Shown in pieces: positions 1 to 6,549 of a stretch of 23,510 nucleotides of DNA. This DNA is from a virus. Each line of letters begins with the position of its first letter. The first letter of the stretch is position 1. The notes under the pieces are model-generated. The model ran no database searches and was not told the origin of the DNA. It saw only the letters and a program-made list of their open reading frames with translations. A program made the translations under genes and the position numbers. Location: positions 1 through 23,510 of the IMG/VR virus record IMGVR_UViG_3300025466_000180. One strand, 5' to 3'.

Positions 1-78
1 TCAGTATTATGTTTATTATCGCAAGCATTCAATTGGTAAAATTATTTTTCGAACCGTTTGCGGAATGATACTGGAAGC
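1..78 (+). other. Upstream gene tail, frame unresolved
   Basis: The window opens inside or just after an unknown gene. Two frames are possible on the + strand: one from base 2 that runs to a TAG at 119-121 (39 residues, basic and hydrophobic, but overlapping the promoter at 102-129), and one from base 3 that stops with TGA at 66-68 and leaves the promoter in free intergenic DNA. The second fits the layout of the other promoters better, but neither can be proved without the sequence to the left. Confidence 0.3.
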
Positions 79-129
79 GTTGTATTCTAACAACAGGGGC
101 CTTGTGGTATCCTGTGGTTAGTGTATAAT
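79..129 (+). promoter_or_regulatory. Sigma70-like promoter P1 with upstream inverted repeat
   Basis: The -35 TTGTGG (102-107) and -10 TATAAT (124-129) are 16 bp apart, followed by GGT. An inverted repeat GTTGT-N6-ACAAC (79-94) ends 7 bp before the -35. The same arrangement recurs at 6647-6697, 8000-8060 and 12107-12166. Transcription should start near 136 and serve the gene at 158. Confidence 0.7.
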
Positions 130-157
130 GGTTGAATAAATTGAGTAAAGGAAATAT

Positions 158-442
158 ATGTTGAAATTTGAAGGTATTGCAAGTGTTGGTGATATTATCA
201 GAGCGTATGATTTTAAACCAATGGCAGGTCGTGACGATGCATTTATTGAAGGTGTGGTTGAAAAGGCCAATTGTAATGAATCGGGTTTTAATTCTTACAA
301 GGTAACGGTAACAGTTGATAAGTTTAAAAAATATGAAACTAAACCTAATCCTCGTAATCGTGTAGGACAGATTGTATTTGTTCCACACCAAACCAGTTTT
401 ATGGAGTTTGATTTTAGAGTAGTGAATTTAAGTAAAGTATAA
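158..442 (+). CDS. Hypothetical phage protein, first gene after P1
   Basis: 94 residues, family not recognised. The ATG follows a good ribosome-binding site, AAAGGA at 147-152. The product is soluble, mixed-charge and probably beta-rich in its C-terminal half, with no visible membrane segment or metal motif. It is the only gene between promoter P1 and the hairpin terminator at 451-487, so it could be transcribed at a higher level than the genes behind it. That placement is typical of a strongly expressed early phage protein, but no function can be assigned. Confidence 0.8.
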   Translation: MLKFEGIASVGDIIRAYDFKPMAGRDDAFIEGVVEKANCNESGFNSYKVTVTVDKFKKYETKPNPRNRVGQIVFVPHQTSFMEFDFRVVNLSKV

Positions 443-450
443 TTGGTTGA

Positions 451-487
451 ATGAGGCAATCTGTCGGATGTAAGGCCTCATCTTTTT
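451..487 (+). terminator. Rho-independent terminator or attenuator
   Basis: A perfect 7-bp inverted repeat, ATGAGGC (451-457) and GCCTCAT (475-481), with a 17-nt loop is followed by a C and five T residues (483-487). The T-run abuts the ribosome-binding region of the next gene (ATG 498), and no promoter is visible between them, so partial read-through (attenuation) is likely. Confidence 0.65.
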
Positions 488-497
488 GAAAGAATAT

Positions 498-809
498 ATG
501 GATTATCGTTTAAAAGAAATTACAATGTGTCAGGCATTAGAAGATTATCAGACACCAACCGGTTTTCGGTCAAGTTTTAAAGGTGTACCGTTTGGTCGTT
601 ATGCTGAGGTATTACCATACATTGATTTCACCAAGTATTATGTAATGTTTCGTGGTCCTCGTCCTAACTTTGGTCAGAGTTCTACCCGTAAGCGTGATGC
701 TAAAGCATTTGATGTGTATATGCGTGATGCTCGTACCACCAATGAGTTGAGAATTGAGCGTGAAGCATTTCAGCGTGGCGTTCAATGGGCAAATAATAGG
801 AGTCATTGA
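498..809 (+). CDS. Conserved phage hypothetical protein (FRGPRPNFGQS type)
   Basis: 103 residues. The ATG at 498 is preferred to an in-frame TTG at 486 because GAAAG (488-492) gives a usable ribosome-binding site. The central segment RGPRPNFGQS, followed by a basic stretch and an AxAFxVYMRD motif, resembles a small protein I recall from many tailed phages, of unknown function. The protein is basic, with no membrane segment, so nucleic-acid contact is possible but unproven. It lies just after the terminator at 451-487. Confidence 0.75.
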   Translation: MDYRLKEITMCQALEDYQTPTGFRSSFKGVPFGRYAEVLPYIDFTKYYVMFRGPRPNFGQSSTRKRDAKAFDVYMRDARTTNELRIEREAFQRGVQWANNRSH

Positions 810-811
810 TT

Positions 812-1123
812 ATGTGTGCAATGAAGGAAAATGGAACAATTAACCTCGATGATTTTATATTAACTGAGGTTGGTTCATTAAATTTTGGTATTGATGGTTG
901 GGATAGTTATTACAATGTCCATAATCATACAGGTGGTTTAAGTCATAATGATTTACATAATCTAGCAAGAGAGTATTTCTGGCAAGATACGACAGCAGAG
1001 GCAGGTAGTTATTTTTGTAAATCTGTATCTGTGTATATTAACACATTGTATGATAAGGATGCTCCTTTCGAGGAACTACCATTTGAATATATTTTAGTGG
1101 TTCATCACCGCTATGATGTTTAG
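812..1123 (+). CDS. Hypothetical phage protein
   Basis: 103 residues, acidic, with a HNHTGGLSHNDLHNL segment near residues 38-52. Family not recognised. ATG 812 is chosen because TAGGAG (797-802) sits 9 bp upstream. The preceding gene stops at 807-809, so there is no overlap. The His-rich stretch might suggest metal binding, but no standard motif is complete. Confidence 0.75.
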   Translation: MCAMKENGTINLDDFILTEVGSLNFGIDGWDSYYNVHNHTGGLSHNDLHNLAREYFWQDTTAEAGSYFCKSVSVYINTLYDKDAPFEELPFEYILVVHHRYDV

Positions 1124-1131
1124 GAGCTTTT

Positions 1132-1437
1132 ATGGAAGATAATAAAGCAGATTTAGAATTTGGTTTAACATTATATTTGGATCATCTACGAAAAGATTAT
1201 GGTTCTAATGGTTATGTTAATAAAGAGTTTTCATATGAAGTTGGTCGTAAGTATGTCCATGTGATTATGAGTGATAACCAAAGAAGTTCACATTCTTGGA
1301 TTATGTTGAAAGATGATAAGAAGTTCCGTAAAGGAGATATATTAAAATCGGCAACATGGCGTGGTCCTGCTCGTAACTTTAAGCGTGGTAATGTATTAAC
1401 TGGTGATTATAAAACTATAAGGTGGTGTGGAGTATGA
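1132..1437 (+). CDS. Conserved phage hypothetical protein (WRGPARNFKRGN type)
   Basis: 101 residues with a strong TAGGAG ribosome-binding site (1121-1126). The N-terminal half is mixed helix/strand. The C-terminal third carries WRGPARNFKRGN followed by an aromatic end, which I recall as a widespread uncharacterised phage motif. It shares the RGPxxNF core with the protein at 498-809, although the rest differs. The stop overlaps the next start (ATGA). Confidence 0.75.
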   Translation: MEDNKADLEFGLTLYLDHLRKDYGSNGYVNKEFSYEVGRKYVHVIMSDNQRSSHSWIMLKDDKKFRKGDILKSATWRGPARNFKRGNVLTGDYKTIRWCGV

Positions 1438-1559
1438 ATACATGGGATTTTGTAATTAAAGAATTAAAATCGTTGCAACAAGGTTTTGCTGATGAACAAC
1501 CTATTGTGGAATTATATGTTGAACAAATACTATTAAAAGGTTATAAAATTATTAAATGA
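1434..1559 (+). CDS. Small hypothetical protein
   Basis: 41 residues, probably helical, with no recognisable domain. It fills the gap between two neighbours exactly, overlapping the upstream stop (ATGA at 1434) and the downstream start (ATG 1556), which is the coupling pattern of this region and the main reason to call it. Confidence 0.6.
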   Translation: MNTWDFVIKELKSLQQGFADEQPIVELYVEQILLKGYKIIK

Positions 1560-1747
1560 GTAAACAAATCGACAGATTGATTAAAGAGTTAGTTGAAGAA
1601 GATATGCTTATTGTTAAGAAAATGAAAAAGGTGGAGTTAATTGAATTAACTAAAGTATTGATGGTAGATAATATGCGTGAGCTGCATGATGAATCTATTG
1701 TAGAGATGTATGAAGAAAAATTTGAAACACATTTAGCGAGGTATTAA
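1556..1747 (+). CDS. Small charged helical protein
   Basis: 63 residues, almost wholly Lys/Glu/Leu/Met, predicted long amphipathic helices, no known domain. It starts with an ATGA overlap on the previous stop, so it is probably translated by coupling. It could be a small host-interaction or anti-host factor, but this is only positional inference. Confidence 0.65.
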   Translation: MSKQIDRLIKELVEEDMLIVKKMKKVELIELTKVLMVDNMRELHDESIVEMYEEKFETHLARY

Positions 1748-1749
1748 TT

Positions 1750-2211
1750 ATGGGCACCAGAAGTTTAACATTCGTATATGAGAAATACGGCCAGATACAA
1801 AAACCAGTAGTTAATATGTACCGACAGTTTGACGGTTATCCATCAGGTCATGGTGCAGAGTTGGCAGAGTTTTTGAATGGTGGTCGTTTAGTGAATGGCT
1901 TGATTGCAACCAAAACAGTTGATGAAGCAGTTTATAATGGTATGGGTTGTTTAGCGGCATCGATGGTTGCTCATTTTAAGCAAACACCTGGTGGTTTCTA
2001 TATTCATCCTGTTGATATTACCGATTGCGGCCAAGATTATGAATATCATATCTTTAGTGAGAATGGTTTATTGAGTGGTGAAGTATTCCGTATTGAAGTG
2101 TATAATTGTGGTTGCAATATGTTTGGCATGAGTGGTGATACGCATGATATTATCTTCAAAGGTAATTTAAAAGAGTTTACTGAATTCTGTAAAGAAAAGG
2201 AAGTAGCATGA
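1750..2211 (+). CDS. MGTRS-type conserved protein, paralogue 1
   Basis: 153 residues beginning MGTRSLTFVYE, the hallmark of an uncharacterised family seen in phages and bacteria. Conserved segments include MYRQFDGYPSGHG (near residues 23-35), NGMGCLAA and FYIHPVDITDCGQDYEY, with an invariant-looking VYNCGCN near the end. A GAGG site (1738-1741) precedes the ATG. A close paralogue lies at 12202-12909, differing by a short insertion here (residues 50-57 and 100-108) and by an extra C-terminal domain there. Biochemical role unknown. Confidence 0.85.
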   Translation: MGTRSLTFVYEKYGQIQKPVVNMYRQFDGYPSGHGAELAEFLNGGRLVNGLIATKTVDEAVYNGMGCLAASMVAHFKQTPGGFYIHPVDITDCGQDYEYHIFSENGLLSGEVFRIEVYNCGCNMFGMSGDTHDIIFKGNLKEFTEFCKEKEVA

Positions 2212-2387
2212 GTTACGATTCAGATTTTGAAAGTGTATACATGGTTGAGTTTGATTCTGGCAGAACCATTCATGTGCAATTCTTTGATGTTGAAGAAGTA
2301 AAAGAGTATTGTGCAGATAACCATGCTGGTGAAAAAATCAAAACAATCTATAAAGAAGTTTATTATAAAGAATATGATGAAGCTTGA
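2208..2387 (+). CDS. Small acidic hypothetical protein
   Basis: 59 residues, acidic and Tyr-rich, no recognised domain. It begins with ATGA overlapping the upstream stop and ends inside the start region of the next gene, so it belongs to the same translationally coupled chain. Confidence 0.65.
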   Translation: MSYDSDFESVYMVEFDSGRTIHVQFFDVEEVKEYCADNHAGEKIKTIYKEVYYKEYDEA

Positions 2388-2571
2388 AATTAGTTATGAA
2401 GTTGCTGATGGTATCACATTGGCTAATCTACAAGAATGTAGAAAGTATCACAAAGAAGAATTAAAGAAAAAAAGGAAAAATCCAAAGTATTGGATTCATT
2501 CTGAAGATGTGGTATTGTATGGTAAGTATATTGCTGCATTGGATATATTGATTGATTATTATGGGGGTTAA
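2377..2571 (+). CDS. Conserved small phage protein (KLEISYEVADGIT type)
   Basis: 64 residues from ATG 2377 (another ATG lies one codon upstream at 2374). The N-terminus KLEISYEVADGITLANL and the C-terminal ALDILIDYYGG match a small protein that I recall from many tailed phages. It is a helical, highly charged protein of unknown role. It overlaps the preceding gene by 11 bp. Confidence 0.75.
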   Translation: MKLEISYEVADGITLANLQECRKYHKEELKKKRKNPKYWIHSEDVVLYGKYIAALDILIDYYGG

Positions 2572-2572
2572 A

Positions 2573-2767
2573 ATGAAAGCATTTCCTAGTTTAGAATGGA
2601 TAAGTTCTGATGGTAAACAGAGTGGTGAAGGCATGGACTTGCGTGATTACTTTGCTGGTCAAGCATTAACAACAATGAATTTTCATATAAAGCCAGTTGA
2701 TGATACGGATTTCACAGCAGAACATTGTTATAAAATGGCAGATGCAATGATGAGAGCAAGAAAATGA
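2573..2767 (+). CDS. Conserved small phage protein (MDLRDYFAGQAL type)
   Basis: 64 residues. The ATG follows GGGGG (2563-2567). The core GMDLRDYFAGQAL and the C-terminal YKMADAMMRARK recall a small family common in phages and prophages, in which the last helix is typically ADAMLxAR. Function unknown. The next gene starts within its stop codon (ATGA at 2764). Confidence 0.75.
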   Translation: MKAFPSLEWISSDGKQSGEGMDLRDYFAGQALTTMNFHIKPVDDTDFTAEHCYKMADAMMRARK

Positions 2768-2970
2768 ACGCAAATGAACTAGCAGAAGGAATACTTGCAA
2801 TAGAAGAAAGAATATTCTTAACAAAGAAAGAACATCAATTATTTCAAAATTCAGCCGCCATGCTACGCCAGCAACAAGCTGAAATAGAAGCGTTGAATAG
2901 AGAGTTATTGCGCTATAAATCAAATGGAGAAATGGGTTATGCAAATGAATTTTATAAACTGGGTATTTGA
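2764..2970 (+). CDS. MNANELA-type coiled-coil protein, paralogue 1
   Basis: 68 residues starting MNANELAEG with a MLRQQQAEIEALNREL coiled-coil segment near residues 38-53. The same start and MLRQQQAEI motif recur in the gene at 5998-6309, so the two are paralogues. Similar N-termini are found in phage and plasmid hypotheticals. Probably a small oligomerising protein, role unknown. Confidence 0.75.
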   Translation: MNANELAEGILAIEERIFLTKKEHQLFQNSAAMLRQQQAEIEALNRELLRYKSNGEMGYANEFYKLGI

Positions 2971-3034
2971 TGGCAGTTTTAAATGGTGGTTACTTGGTGT
3001 GGTTATTTTTTACATCATAGCTAGATATAGTTAA
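2945..3034 (+). CDS. Tiny single-pass membrane protein
   Basis: 29 residues with an aromatic N-terminus (FINWVFDGSFKWW) and a hydrophobic segment LLGVVIFYIIA, ending ARYS. It overlaps the preceding gene by 26 bp in another frame and ends 16 bp before the next ATG. The absence of a strong ribosome-binding site lowers confidence, but the length-filling position and clean transmembrane pattern support it. Confidence 0.5.
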   Translation: MNFINWVFDGSFKWWLLGVVIFYIIARYS

Positions 3035-3050
3035 GAAAGGCACAAGAAAA

Positions 3051-3371
3051 ATGAGTGTATATACACCAGACCTTTGGGTCATTGTTGAAGTTGATAGTAA
3101 AGAACACGGCAAACTGCGTAAAGTATTGGGTAGTTGGTATGGCCGTGGATTTGGTGGAGATGAATGGCGTTTTAGTTCAGGTATTACCAAGATTGAAGAA
3201 AAACTGGATGACAAGTATCCCCACTATTTGATCCACAATGAATCGGGTTCGGTGTATACTTGTTATGCCAATTGTGTTGGTTGGAGTTCTTACACAAGCG
3301 ATGTTTATAATGACCTGAAGAAACAGATGGAAGAACAGGGATTAGGAACTATGGAGAGAGTAACATTATGA
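3051..3371 (+). CDS. Conserved phage hypothetical protein (YTPDLWVI type)
   Basis: 106 residues. The N-terminus YTPDLWVIVEVDS, the Gly/Trp-rich GSWYGRGFGGDEWRFSSG (near residues 28-45) and a late YTCYANCVGWSSYTS form a pattern that I recall from uncharacterised phage proteins. The ATG is preceded by AAAGG (3036-3040) within a repeated initiation cassette that also occurs at 7227-7244 and 7373-7390. Confidence 0.75.
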   Translation: MSVYTPDLWVIVEVDSKEHGKLRKVLGSWYGRGFGGDEWRFSSGITKIEEKLDDKYPHYLIHNESGSVYTCYANCVGWSSYTSDVYNDLKKQMEEQGLGTMERVTL

Positions 3372-3565
3372 ATGATAAGTTTAAAGAACTCTCTGCATTG
3401 GCACAAGAAAAACTAATTGACCCTATCACCGGCGAAGAATACTATTCATTTAGTAGAATGAAATTCGCTGAGTTGATTGTGCGAGAATGTGGTGCGGTAG
3501 CGTTGAATATTGGATGCGGTGATATTGAAGATGAATTGCTTAAACATTTTGGAGTTGAAGAATGA
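3368..3565 (+). CDS. KFAELIVREC/HFGVEE family protein 1
   Basis: 65 residues. It contains KFAELIVRECGAV and ends HFGVEE, features of a very common but uncharacterised small phage family that is usually present in several copies. Close relatives here are 5009-5311, and more distantly 3562-3750. The last 18 bp (3545-3562) code for HFGVEE and also provide GGAG and the ATG for the next gene. Confidence 0.8.
   Translation: MNDKFKELSALAQEKLIDPITGEEYYSFSRMKFAELIVRECGAVALNIGCGDIEDELLKHFGVEE
3545..3562 (+). repeat. HFGVEE junction cassette, copy 1
   Basis: An 18-bp sequence CATTTTGGAGTTGAAGAA, present exactly at 3545-3562, 5210-5227 and 5291-5308, with variants at 3733-3747 and around 3970-3982. It encodes HFGVEE and at the same time carries GGAG at the right distance from the next ATG. 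Confidence 0.8.
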
Positions 3566-3750
3566 ATGATTGTAGAGGACTATGGAGATTGTTGGAAGAA
3601 TCCTACATGGAAGGGTATGATATGTATACCAAAGAAGATTTGATTGATTTTGCTGCATTGGTTGTTAAACGATGTGCGGCAGTTGCCATGGTGGCCACCG
3701 ATGATAATTTTCCGGTTGATAATCTGTTCGAACATTTTGGAATTGAATGA
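3562..3750 (+). CDS. YTKEDLI/HFGIE family protein 2
   Basis: 62 residues. The N-terminal half (LLEESYMEGYDMYTKEDLI) pairs with the gene at 6302-6544. The C-terminal half (DFAALVVKRCAAVAM... and final EHFGIE) pairs with 3368-3565. It therefore looks like a member, or mosaic, of the same paralogous set. Its start is inside the upstream HFGVEE cassette and its own tail is a variant cassette. Confidence 0.75.
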   Translation: MNDCRGLWRLLEESYMEGYDMYTKEDLIDFAALVVKRCAAVAMVATDDNFPVDNLFEHFGIE

Positions 3751-3986
3751 GAACTGAACTTAAAATAAAACGATTGCTTAATAAGCATACCACCTATCGC
3801 CGACACGATCCAATATTACCGCGTCTTGTAGGTGAACCTGTTGTTATGGAAACGGTGTATTGTTTCAAGGAAAGTGACTTGAAGAAGTTTGTTATCGGAC
3901 TCGTTGATATACACAATAAAGCACGGGCACAAGGATTAGACCCGCAACCTCGATATTATGAGCAATATATCGGAGTTGAAGAATGA
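3747..3986 (+). CDS. Hypothetical protein ending in a GVEE cassette
   Basis: 79 residues, basic at the N-terminus (KIKRLLNKHTTYRRHDP), helical in the centre, ending YIGVEE. Body not recognised. The shared GVEE tail seems to come from the repeated junction DNA (GGAG at 3972-3975 plus the ATG of the next gene at 3983) rather than from common ancestry of the whole protein. Confidence 0.7.
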   Translation: MRTELKIKRLLNKHTTYRRHDPILPRLVGEPVVMETVYCFKESDLKKFVIGLVDIHNKARAQGLDPQPRYYEQYIGVEE

Positions 3987-4225
3987 ACGAGAAGATAAGA
4001 AGTGTTAAACCTGCCAAAGGTTTAAAAGGTTTCATCATGCATGGCGTTGATATGGATGGTGGCACCTTCTATTTCTTCCGTGTGTATAATGAGGACTTTA
4101 CCTTTGTTGATTATGATATTACACACCATGATTTAGAAGTGGAGATATTAGAGGCTGATGCTATGTTGTATCGTAGTGAGTTTGGTAATTGTATTGATTA
4201 TCCACCTATTGATGAAAGCAAATAA
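3983..4225 (+). CDS. Conserved small phage protein (LKGFIMHGVD type)
   Basis: 80 residues. LKGFIMHGVD, then FFRVYNEDFTFVDYDITHHDLEVEIL and a late GNCIDYPP, match a recurrent uncharacterised phage family that I recall. It is predicted to be a beta-rich soluble protein. It is initiated from a GGAGTTGAAGAATG cassette and ends one base before the next ATG. Confidence 0.75.
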   Translation: MNEKIRSVKPAKGLKGFIMHGVDMDGGTFYFFRVYNEDFTFVDYDITHHDLEVEILEADAMLYRSEFGNCIDYPPIDESK

Positions 4226-4615
4226 ATGACAGTAAGATATTCTACAAATTGGATGGGTGTTATCAATATGCAATGGTATATTGACCGTGGTTTAACCAAA
4301 AGAGTAACACGAACACTTACCGAAGATTCTAAATTAACTGGCAGAAAAGCTGGTGAATCATTTGAGTATAATGAGATTACTCAATCATATTCATGTGGTC
4401 GTATTGATTGCCATGGTGATGAATATGGTGAAAGTTTAGGACCATATGGTGCAGAGATTAGTATACCCCCAATGACTGAGCAAGATTGGGGTAGGTTTAG
4501 TAGATGGTTGGATACCTTTGAAACTGATGCAATGTGGAAATTCAAAGATATTGTTGAATTGTATGAAAGAGAAAATCCAAAAATAACTTGGGCGGAAGGA
4601 TATGATGATTATTAA
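4226..4615 (+). CDS. Conserved phage protein (RYSTNWMG type)
   Basis: 129 residues. RYSTNWMGVI, WYIDRGL, a CGRIDCHGDEYGESLGPYG segment, IPPMTEQDWGRFSRWLDTFET and a final YERENPKITWAE are characteristic of an uncharacterised family that I recall from many tailed phages. There is no visible enzyme motif. The ribosome-binding site is weak, so coupling to the upstream gene is likely. It overlaps the next gene. Confidence 0.8.
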   Translation: MTVRYSTNWMGVINMQWYIDRGLTKRVTRTLTEDSKLTGRKAGESFEYNEITQSYSCGRIDCHGDEYGESLGPYGAEISIPPMTEQDWGRFSRWLDTFETDAMWKFKDIVELYERENPKITWAEGYDDY

Positions 4616-4859
4616 ATTAAAACAGATTCGTGAATTAATGTCGGGTGGTTATCACCAGCAATCAATTCGCATTAACTCCAATCACATTCAGTATTACCAT
4701 GAAGATATATTACAAATACCTTGTGAGCCGGATATTCCGGTTACTCGCATAGTAACTTTATCGTTTGATGATATTTTGGTAACACAAACATTAGAAGAAA
4801 TTGATTTGATTTTGAATGAAGATATGCGAGTGCAAAGATATGAACAACCTGTTCTTTAA
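4605..4859 (+). CDS. Hypothetical phage protein
   Basis: 84 residues, not recognised. ATG 4605 is preferred over 4602 because GGAAGGA (4594-4600) is then 4 bp away. The sequence suggests alternating strands and helices, with no membrane segment or cysteine motif. Both ends overlap neighbouring genes. Confidence 0.65.
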   Translation: MIIKLKQIRELMSGGYHQQSIRINSNHIQYYHEDILQIPCEPDIPVTRIVTLSFDDILVTQTLEEIDLILNEDMRVQRYEQPVL

Positions 4860-5016
4860 TTCCAGTGATACTATCATTGTAACCAAAACACCGAGTGTGG
4901 AGTTTAATGATTATGTACCACGATGGTTTATTCAACAATTTATAAAGTATATGGGTAAAGGCCATATTAAAGTTAAAGATTATCAAGGTAATGAATTGAA
5001 AGTATATTATGAATGA
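4840..5016 (+). CDS. Hypothetical phage protein
   Basis: 58 residues from ATG 4840. A longer version from 4816 would overlap the upstream gene by 44 bp. It contains VPRWFIQQFIKYMGKGHIKVKDY, suggestive of a basic helix-strand unit. Not recognised. The next gene starts inside its last codons. Confidence 0.6.
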   Translation: MNNLFFNSSDTIIVTKTPSVEFNDYVPRWFIQQFIKYMGKGHIKVKDYQGNELKVYYE

Positions 5017-5311
5017 GAAGATTAAACAATTACTGTTAGATGCAGGTGGTCAGTACAGTTCTGGTAATCAAAACGATTGGCCAAGTTGGGTTTTAGGTGA
5101 TGTCGGTGTAACCAAGTTCGCTGAGTTGATTGTGAAGGAATGTGCTGAAGTGGTAAAAAATCAATATAGTGAAGATTGGGGTAAGTGGTCAAACAGAATG
5201 ATTCTAGAACATTTTGGAGTTGAAGAATTGCAACAAACAATAGACTTTGAAACACAGGATCCGGAAACAGCAAAAGGCACCAAAGTAAAACATTTTGGAG
5301 TTGAAGAATGA
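5009..5311 (+). CDS. KFAELIVKEC/HFGVEE family protein 3, with duplicated tail
   Basis: 100 residues. MNEKIKQLLLDAGGQY, KFAELIVKECAEVV and ILEHFGVEE define the same family as 3368-3565. Unusually, the protein continues for 27 residues after HFGVEE and ends with a second HFGVEE. The two tails are encoded by an exact 18-bp direct repeat (5210-5227 and 5291-5308). Only the second carries the downstream ATG. This looks like recombination at the junction cassette that extended the protein. Confidence 0.8.
   Translation: MNEKIKQLLLDAGGQYSSGNQNDWPSWVLGDVGVTKFAELIVKECAEVVKNQYSEDWGKWSNRMILEHFGVEELQQTIDFETQDPETAKGTKVKHFGVEE
5210..5227 (+). repeat. HFGVEE junction cassette, copy 2 (internal)
   Basis: An exact copy of the 18-bp cassette, but here followed by TTG rather than TGA, so the reading frame continues to the next copy at 5291. 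It marks the old end of the gene. Confidence 0.75.
5291..5308 (+). repeat. HFGVEE junction cassette, copy 3
   Basis: An exact 18-bp copy that ends the gene at 5311 and supplies GGAG (5297-5300) and the first base of ATG 5308 for the next gene. Confidence 0.8.
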
Positions 5312-5538
5312 TTCAGATGCGATGGTTAAAAAAACAAGTGGTTACGACCGAACATTTAACTGATCCAAGAGGTACCACACATTTACAAACTGTGGAAATT
5401 TTACAGTATCGTGAACTGCGTAAAGTGATGAATAAGAAGTTGATGGCAGAACTTGGTAGCAGTTACAGAGAAGAAAAGTGGACAGATTGGAAAGATGTAC
5501 CAACAGAAATTGAGGACATTAGAGGAAAAACATTATGA
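5308..5538 (+). CDS. Small hypothetical protein
   Basis: 76 residues, basic, with no recognisable domain. It starts in the HFGVEE cassette (GGAG 5297-5300) and its stop overlaps the next ATG. Predicted mostly helical in the second half (YRELRKVMNKKLMAELG). Confidence 0.65.
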   Translation: MIQMRWLKKQVVTTEHLTDPRGTTHLQTVEILQYRELRKVMNKKLMAELGSSYREEKWTDWKDVPTEIEDIRGKTL

Positions 5539-5723
5539 ACACAATTTATCCAACAACCACGATTGAATCACAAGGCCTTCAATACGCTTCCATAATTGAT
5601 ATGGGAGATAAGGTGAGAATTCAATTGTATCCCAACCAAGTGAATAAAACAATGTTTATTAATATTGATAAACGAGTGGTATCTGAATTGATTAGAGCTT
5701 TAGAGAAAGTGGAGCAATGGTAA
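5535..5723 (+). CDS. Small hypothetical protein
   Basis: 62 residues, predicted beta strands followed by a helix (VVSELIRALEKVEQW). Not recognised. It is translationally coupled by overlaps at both ends. Confidence 0.65.
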   Translation: MNTIYPTTTIESQGLQYASIIDMGDKVRIQLYPNQVNKTMFINIDKRVVSELIRALEKVEQW

Positions 5724-6001
5724 ACACAAAACCAATTTTAGGTGATAGTCGCCTGAATGTTACTGATAATCTAGGAAAGTATGAAGTGTTTAATGGTGAA
5801 ACATGGGTAATCATGGAGAATTATGATACCATTGAATCATTACGAGCACAGAATAATAAGTTACAAACAGATTTAGATATTGCATTGAGTTATATGAAGC
5901 AATATGAATTACAAATTACACAATTAAAAGTGGCATATGAACAAGAGCAATACCGTAGTAAACAATGGCAAGAACGATTTGAATCGGGGAGATTAACATG
6001 A
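5717..6001 (+). CDS. Coiled-coil hypothetical protein
   Basis: 94 residues. The first 35 resemble a small strand-rich cap (YEVFNGETWVIM). Residues 40-90 form a long coiled coil (SLRAQNNKLQTDLDIAL and onward). Such short phage coiled coils often act as adaptors, but no specific role is visible. It precedes another coiled-coil gene at 5998. Confidence 0.65.
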   Translation: MVNTKPILGDSRLNVTDNLGKYEVFNGETWVIMENYDTIESLRAQNNKLQTDLDIALSYMKQYELQITQLKVAYEQEQYRSKQWQERFESGRLT

Positions 6002-6309
6002 ACGCAAATGAACTAGCTGATGAATTAGATATTCATGTGTCAATGGGACAGAGTAAGTTTTTTAAAGAGTGTGCCGAAATGCTACGCCAGCAACAAGCTG
6101 AAATAACTAACTTAATGGAATTGGTAGATATTCAAAAAGCTGTATCGAGAGATGTAGATATTGATTTTCTAAACCTAACCATTAGCCAGCAACAAGCTGA
6201 AATAAAAGATTTGAAACAACAGGTGTCATTTTTAGAGGACTGGCGGGATACATGGTCGCCTACTATTAAACAACTAATGAATATTAATGTAAAGGTTAAA
6301 GATGAATGA
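5998..6309 (+). CDS. MNANELA-type coiled-coil protein, paralogue 2
   Basis: 103 residues starting MNANELADEL, with MLRQQQAEI (near 27-35) and a second QQQAEIKDLKQQVSFLE. The first part is a paralogue of 2764-2970, and the start-region DNA is nearly identical. The internal QQQAEI repeat suggests growth of the coiled coil by duplication. Function unknown. Confidence 0.75.
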   Translation: MNANELADELDIHVSMGQSKFFKECAEMLRQQQAEITNLMELVDIQKAVSRDVDIDFLNLTISQQQAEIKDLKQQVSFLEDWRDTWSPTIKQLMNINVKVKDE

Positions 6310-6544
6310 TTATGAAAATTTAGAGAAGTTGCTTGAAAAATCCAAAATGGATGATTACATGATGTATACCAAAGAAGATTTGATTGAGTTTGCACAATTG
6401 GCGATTGAAGAGGCCATTTATTGTGTGGACATCCCAATGTCAGAGAGAAACACCATCCGTGTAATGATGGGAATGTTTGACCAGATGGAATCACCAAAGG
6501 CCAGAAATATTGGATTGGTTACCACTAGAGATTGGACAAAATGA
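6302..6544 (+). CDS. YTKEDLI family protein 4
   Basis: 80 residues. LEKLLEKSKMDDYMMYTKEDLIEFAQL pairs with the N-terminal half of 3562-3750, and the DNA around YTKEDLI is almost identical. The C-terminal half is unrelated and lacks the HFGVEE tail. Its stop is followed directly by the first phased repeat at 6550. Confidence 0.75.
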   Translation: MNDYENLEKLLEKSKMDDYMMYTKEDLIEFAQLAIEEAIYCVDIPMSERNTIRVMMGMFDQMESPKARNIGLVTTRDWTK

Positions 6545-6549
6545 GTGTG

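Noticed and set aside
6132-6497. A 121-codon - strand frame, and similar ones at 29-391 and 7767-8081.
   Set aside because: Each is antisense to well-supported coupled genes or to promoter DNA and has the skewed composition of a shadow frame.
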